Shown here one piece after another: positions 58,603 to 64,000 of a stretch of DNA of 64,000 nucleotides; position 1 is the first letter of the stretch, and every line of letters begins with the position of its first letter. Under the pieces are notes generated by a model. That model was not told where the DNA came from. It was given only the letters and a program-made list of their open reading frames with translations, and ran no database searches. The translations under genes and the position numbers were made by a program. The stretch is from Phoebastria nigripes (taxonomy: Eukaryota > Chordata > Aves > Procellariiformes > Diomedeidae). The stretch lies in assembly GCA_035582835.1 (NCBI GenBank), contig JAYKAV010003077.1, forward strand, positions 626,482 through 690,481, given 5' to 3'.

Positions 58603-61600
58603 AACCCATGGGGAGGGTCCACCGTCACTGTGTTCGTGGCAGAAACTGGTGTCACCACCTTTCTCCCCATGTGCGGGACTTTCAATACAACCTCGGAACT
58701 GTGAACTAAAACAACAGGCACATTACCCCATTTTAAATCAACACAGTCCTGCAAACTGCTTTCTTTCAGCCCAGTTCTGCNTTTTTTTATGTGTCCTTTT
58801 TTTTCCTAGAGGGCTAATTTGCTTTGGTAACTGCTAAACCCCACCTTGACTTGGTGCCTGCTGTTAAGCTGGTGTTGATCAAATCACATTTCAGTTTCCC
58901 ATAGCAAGAACCTGTGATCCTCGTGGGATCACTAATGATCAGCTGTAGACACCAGAAGTGTCAGATCATTTATCAACATGCAGCATCAGAACACATAATG
59001 AATTCTTAAAGAATCAGGGGCACTCCAGCAGTAAAAAGCCTTAATTTTGTGGTCACCCACTAGCCCTTGTTACCAGTCCTCACAGTAGTTTTAGGGTTTT
59101 GACCTCATGGAAAATGAAAGCCATGCATGGACATGATGTCCATGCATGGACAGAGTGTCAATGCCTGTGGCACCTGGACTGAGCTGGCTTATGTACTGCC
59201 TGAGAGGTGTTGAGGGACCTCCACTCTTGTGGCTCCTTTAAGCTCCTCAACCCATTTCTGCTGACAAGTGGCTGTCTGCAGGCTGGTCTTGAGCCTTATA
59301 CCCACATCCATCCTTTTTCTGTGGCATCCAAGAATCTTCCAGTTTTCCAAGATTGCCATGTCTCTAAATCAGCCTCTCACCTGTCCCCACCTCATTTGGT
59401 GGCTCCTCTAGCCTTGACCTCCCACATTGAATCCTGCCATCTTGCCCTGTTTCTGGCTCCCCGGGTCTCATTCTCCCTTTCCAAATTCCTGTCTATCTCT
59501 TCACCTTCCTGCCCCAAGACAAGTCCCACAGTGTCCTCCTCTGGGGTCAGTGTCATGGAGGGCGGTAGGGAAAATGGGCTTACGTTGCAGAGCCCAACAG
59601 GGAGGATTTGAGTGTAGTTCGGCTGATGTCCTGCCCGTAATGTGCTCCTCTGATAGTGCCCTTTCACCGCATGGAAATCAGCATCCACAGAATTATTGTC
59701 TCTTTTTTTTTATTGCTCTCACACTGCATTTTGAAGAGGTTGTAATGAGATTAGCCCCCCTCATTGCTTTACAATATCCATTTTTATCTGGGTGTATATA
59801 TAGAACAGGCTTTTTAACTGCATAAAGGTGTCACAGTAAGGTTCAGGCCCTAATGTATGACATTATCTCCTCTGATGATTGCAGTCAGTACCAGGCTATG
59901 TATAAAAAAAGGCTGTTAACTGGTGTGTGGCGGTTTCTTGCCAAAATGAGATGCACTCACCTGGTAAATGCAGGCAGCAACCTGCTCCTCGAGGTCAGAT
60001 CCTCAGGTGATGCAAACCAGTGTAGCTCTGCTAAAACCAGTGGAGCAGTGCCAGTGTACACTGGCTGGAAACCCAGACCAGGCGCGGGCTAAGGTGATGC
60101 TGAATGGATGGGATTCCTCCTGCAGCCAAAGCTGTGAAAACTGATGGCTTTTTTTTACATCCACTCAGCAGATTTAAATGAGGCACTAGTGAAAATCGTG
60201 GAAGCAGCTGGAGTTTATGCTGGATGACTTCTAGCTCAAGCGTTTCTGAAACTCTGGTTTCAACATAGTCATTCATAATATGGCTGCAACCATTTTTCTT
60301 TGATCGGGTGATGTGGACAGGGAGAAAAGCTCCAGGCTTGTTCTCAGGACGCTGATGGGTTCAGGTTTGCAGATCCCCCTGCCCTGGGAGGCAGAAGGGT
60401 TTGGTCCCCCAGTCTGGAGCTGCCCGTAACAGGCCGCTCTCAGGGAAGCACCTGAGCTCTCTGGTGTGCCTTATAAAAAATAAAACACCCTCCAAAGGCT
60501 GATTAGTGTCACGTAATTAAGAACCAAACCTAACCACAGCAGTCACTAGNGGCATGGCGCAGACGGGCTCTCCCACAGGCTCTTACAATGGCTGCAAAAC
60601 CCACCGGCCACAGAAAGGGTTCAATTCACCCAAACCCTCCTTAGATATTAGGTCTAAAGTTTACAGAGGGTTTTTTTTTTTTATAGACCAGGAAAATTCA
60701 GAAGATGTTCTTTTTCTGCCTCCCAAATACAGTACGTTCTATAACGAATCTTTGCCCTATTCCTGGGGGCTTTACACAGTTTAGAGAAAAGGAAGCGTTA
60801 TGTGGCAAAAGCAACACTTCAAAGAGGTCTGTGAGAGCACCGGGGAACGTTGGGCTTGGGAGATGAAGAGTCACTCATTGCAGCTATTTCAAAGCAAATA
60901 CAATAACTAATGGTACTGAAATATCACCTAAGAGGACTGAATATTCGCACCTCTCAGGAGCTAAAAAGCTCCTACCACCAAACCCTGAGGTAGGAAGGGA
61001 TCAAGAGCAGAGGTCAAAATGGTCCAAAATGAATTTTACTGCTTCAGGTTTTGTTTAGAGCTCATCCAAACCATGGTGGGACAGGTGGCTAAGTGCTCCT
61101 CAAGATTCAGTGTCTTCAGCCCAAAGCTGAAATTCTTCATTGTTAAAAAATATTGTCATTAAAACAGGAAAATGTAATCATTAGGTTTTCTGAGAGAACA
61201 GATTCAACTGCTCTGGAAGAACCAAAATTACTAAAAATGCCAGAAAAGTTTTCTAGGTTTTTTTCCCAGAAGTTTGGGGAGAATATTTTAAAAATCAAGG
61301 AAATCATGTGTATTATATTGATACTTTCATTTGTTCAAAAAAACATTTCAGTCCAAATGAAACCCTATCCACTTTCTAGAGGGATATGGCATGCAAAATA
61401 TTTATTACCTCCCATAATTTTTGTGCGGCCCTTGTTAGTGTTGTCAGCACAGGCCCAGGAGCAAAGAATATGGAAACTGCTTCTGTTTCAGATTTGGGAC
61501 ACAACAGAAGAGCTTTTGTCCCCAAAAGCTCATCTACTCCCGCCAGCTCTACTAGCAGGTCTGAAACAAAAGAGCTCACCTTTCTGATGGAAATTGTGGC

Positions 61601-62179
61601 ATTTTCTAAATGATGCTGCACCTGTTTAACTGAGGTGTGATATTTAAACCAATTAGTTCAATTTACAGAGGAAACCATGTCCTTGTTCCTCTTTGAAATA
61701 GCTTGTTTTGATTTAATTAAGACTAAATCCTTATTAATACATTTATTATTCTGACTGCCTGTATAACCCAAGCCAAGTCATTTCAGCCAGCTGCCCCGTG
61801 AAGACCAGCTGGAACTGCTGCTGGGCTGGGCAGGGGTTAATCCACCTCATCCCTAAGCTTGTCTGACACTTGTTTGACTCGGTGTAACTTAAACTTCCAG
61901 TCTCTCATTCCCCCTGTTTTCTCNGTCTCTGGTTAACTGGTGAGTGTCAAAGTGAAGATTCCCACGGAGCAGCACTAGCAGTGCCTGGAGCCAGCTGTGT
62001 TGCAATCGCACCCTCATGCAGCACAGCTGGATGTGGGGCAGACCCCTTAAATAGGGGCTGCAGCAGCCTGGGTTGGCACCATGAGGAGCTCAGAGCTACC
62101 AGGGCTGGGAGTAGAAACACAGCAACCTCTGGAGCTGCCAAGCGGGGACCCTGCAGAAGTCTGATATTCTCTCTTAAAA
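58603..62179. other. Unique non-coding sequence
   Basis: Apart from the palindrome at 59,121 nothing is recognised. Frames at 59,207-59,611 and 59,427-59,825 plus (134 and 132 codons) and 61,153-61,587 plus (144 codons) carry no known domain. Ns are at 58,781, 60,550 and 61,924. Confidence 0.5.
59121..59149. promoter_or_regulatory. 29-bp palindrome with a steroid-receptor-like core
   Basis: Two perfect 14-base arms (CCATGCATGGACAT and its reverse complement) stand around a single G. The centre, GGACATGATGTCC, fits the core GnACAnnnTGTnC of the inverted-repeat-3 elements bound by glucocorticoid, androgen and progesterone receptors. The outer base pair (T/A) departs from the preferred purine/pyrimidine. 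The symmetry is seen directly; receptor binding is inferred. Confidence 0.5.
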
Positions 62180-62480
62180 TCATAGAATAGAATCATTAAG
62201 GTTGGAAAGGACCTCTAAGATCATTGAATCCAACTGTCAACCCAACACCTCCATGCCCACTAAACCATGTCCCTAAGCACCACATCTACACGTCTTTTAA
62301 ATTCCTCCAGGGATGGTGACTCAACCACGTCCCTGGGCAGCCTGTGCCAATCCTTGACAACCCTTTCGGTGAAGAAATTTTTCCTAATATCCAATCTAAA
62401 CCTCCCTTGGTGCAACTTGAGGCCATTTCCTCTCGTCCTATCNCTAGTTGCTTGGGAGAAGAGACTGACACCCACCACCC
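62180..62480 (-). mobile_element. CR1 LINE, 3' end, reverse orientation
   Basis: The plus strand starts at the worn octamer tail (CATAGAATAGAATCATTAAG, GTTGGAAAGGACCTC) and runs back through the 3' UTR into the end of the reverse-transcriptase frame. On the minus strand that frame gives [10 protein letters not shown], then [20 protein letters not shown]. It is broken upstream of about 62,480 and includes an N at 62,443. It is the same type as the copy at window start, in the opposite orientation. Confidence 0.93.
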
Positions 62481-64000
62481 AAAATAGCACGAACAAGCCA
62501 AGGTAACACCTGGGCAGGTTTCTGTCTCAGCAGGCTTGCCAAAACTTGCTTCTCGCTGCTGTAGTGCACCCGGGGAAGGCAGGCTTCCCTTTGGTTTGCA
62601 CTTCTACAGGACTTTTTATAAAGGATTTCAAATTGTTTGCTCCCTTAGGAGGTGTCCCCTCCACTCTGAGATGTGTCATGCCCTTGCAGGGGAGCAGTGA
62701 CCTGCTCAGGCTATGAGGAGCTTCTAGAAACCTGTGTTTGTATATCAAATATTGAATAGTTTCCCTGGTGAATGAATTGGATGTGATGGCTATGGTCTGT
62801 CTTTCAGTCCAATGGGTGAAAAATCACTCCAGGCAAAGTAATTATTGCAAATATTTGTTGTTTGTGTTACAGCCTAGCGATTGTGTTTTACAGCCAGGGA
62901 GACTGAGGCACGCAGAGCTTTACAGAAATAATGCAGTGCTGTTTTCCAGGTTTGTTATTAATTAGCCATTCCTNATAATGCCTCTTGGAGCTCAGTAAGT
63001 ACTCTCAGGAAGGAGAGAGTTGCAGAAAAAATATTCATGTGTTTTCTAAGGATTGTTGTTGAAAGCTAGGGTATACTTCAGGCCTCACAACTATGAGTGC
63101 TGAAGCACAGTTGAGATAGCGTGGCAAGCTTCTCGGAGGATAAAACAATGCAAACCTGTAATCCATGTTATGGGGTCATCTAAAGGACCAGTCATACCGA
63201 ATATGATCAAAAATTAGATTTCTCTGGTGGAAAAAATTTGATCTGGCATTTTTCACAGTCTTGGTGTCTTTCCTTTGAAAGACTCCTTTGTTCTGTAGGT
63301 CTNGGGATGAAATTAAATCATGGCTCATGTAAATACTGATTTTTTTTGACTGGCTGGGAGCCAATCCTATATCCTGTAGCTACTTATGCCCCCTTCCCCT
63401 GCATAAATACACCATGTTAAACTTCTCCTCACCCTCCAAACTGAGGAGGATCAGGGGCATTTTTTTACTTCTCTGGAAACCTTGTGAGAAATCGGAAGGT
63501 GCAAAGGGCATCCTTACGGCTCTGGCGTGGGGTGACCCTGAGCTTTATAAACACGGCAGCAACCTCTGGACCTCAGGGGTTTGGGTATTGCTGCAGCTGG
63601 TAGAGTGAACTCATGTGCAGTTTTTGCCTCCAAATTGTTCAGGAACCATTTCTGACTCAGGGTTTTTAGTTGTAATTATTCTTCAGACACTTTGGCTGGA
63701 AAGTTGCTATCAATGGGNGGTTCATGACATGTCCTCTGCGAGTGCTCGGTGTTTGCAATTCAGTTTTACGCGGTCTGTGACCGGTCACCCAAGTCATACA
63801 GTATCACTCTCACTTCCACGTTGTTTTAAATTAGGGAGCAATGAATAACAGACTATGAAATTTGGGGTGAACACTAATTCGTGCTGACTTGCATGAAGCT
63901 TTTGGGAATTGCAAACACTTCCCAAATGCCCTGTGGTTTTCCAAAGGCTTGTGAGTCACAGCCAACCACTTTCATTCACAAGAATATTTACAAGATTGTT
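62481..64000. other. Unique non-coding sequence
   Basis: Apart from the MIR-like piece at 62,886 no gene or repeat is recognised, and frames are under 80 codons. Ns are at 62,974, 63,303 and 63,718. Confidence 0.5.
62886..62935 (+). mobile_element. MIR-like SINE remnant
   Basis: TTTTACAGCCAGGGAGACTG, AGGCACGCAGAGCTTTACAG parallels the MIR core 'ttttacagatgaggaaactgaggcacagagaggtta'. It is short and diverged, but the words are in order and at the right spacing. Confidence 0.48.

Overview
This looks like a gene-poor stretch of a bird nuclear genome. The evidence is four fragments of CR1 LINEs, including copies whose 3' ends finish in short ATTCTATG-type repeats, as bird CR1 does, and one avian-type endogenous retrovirus whose LTR opens TGTGCTGGTTTTGGCTGGGA. 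There are also several worn MIR-like SINE remnants, single-base Ns scattered throughout, and no bacterial features. Open frames on both strands are short and unrecognised, and none carries a protein domain I can name. The window is best read as intergenic or deep-intronic DNA. I cannot name the species or the chromosome.

Layout. 1-236: the 3' end of a CR1, cut by the window edge. 237-21,570: unique sequence with microsatellites (991, 11,464), a G-quadruplex motif (6,482), a reverse MIR-like remnant (12,605) and AT-rich blocks that may be regulatory (about 12,000 and 14,440). 21,571-21,835: an older CR1. 22-37 kb: mostly unique, with MIR-like remnants (24,371; 26,700; 28,044), a 235-codon frame that is probably not a gene (25,008), and AT-rich blocks with homeodomain, MEF2 or GATA-like motifs (29.5-30.5 kb, 33.3 kb, 34.6 kb). 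37,765-38,147: a third CR1 of a different subfamily. 39-43.5 kb: a MIR, a CpG-rich patch, then a GC-rich patch with an Sp1-like site inside a strong G-quadruplex motif, followed by an AT-rich block and a possible 58-nt exon. 45,724-45,789: a 25-N gap inside a poly(A) tract. 46-56.7 kb: unique sequence. 56,761-58,602: an endogenous retrovirus with a complete 5' LTR, a short internal region dominated by a 48-bp tandem repeat, and a 3' LTR reduced to 32 bp, bounded by a perfect 5-bp target-site duplication (AACCC). 59,121-59,149: a 29-bp palindrome with a steroid-receptor-like core. 62,180-62,480: a reverse-strand CR1 of the same type as the one at position 1, then another MIR-like remnant.

No genes are seen to work together here, and I see no convincing new biological system. 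The best points for follow-up are the retrovirus with its collapsed 3' LTR and intact duplication, the 16-codon repeat within it, the CpG signature of the single-N positions, the palindrome at 59.1 kb, and the GC-rich patch at 42.3-42.7 kb.
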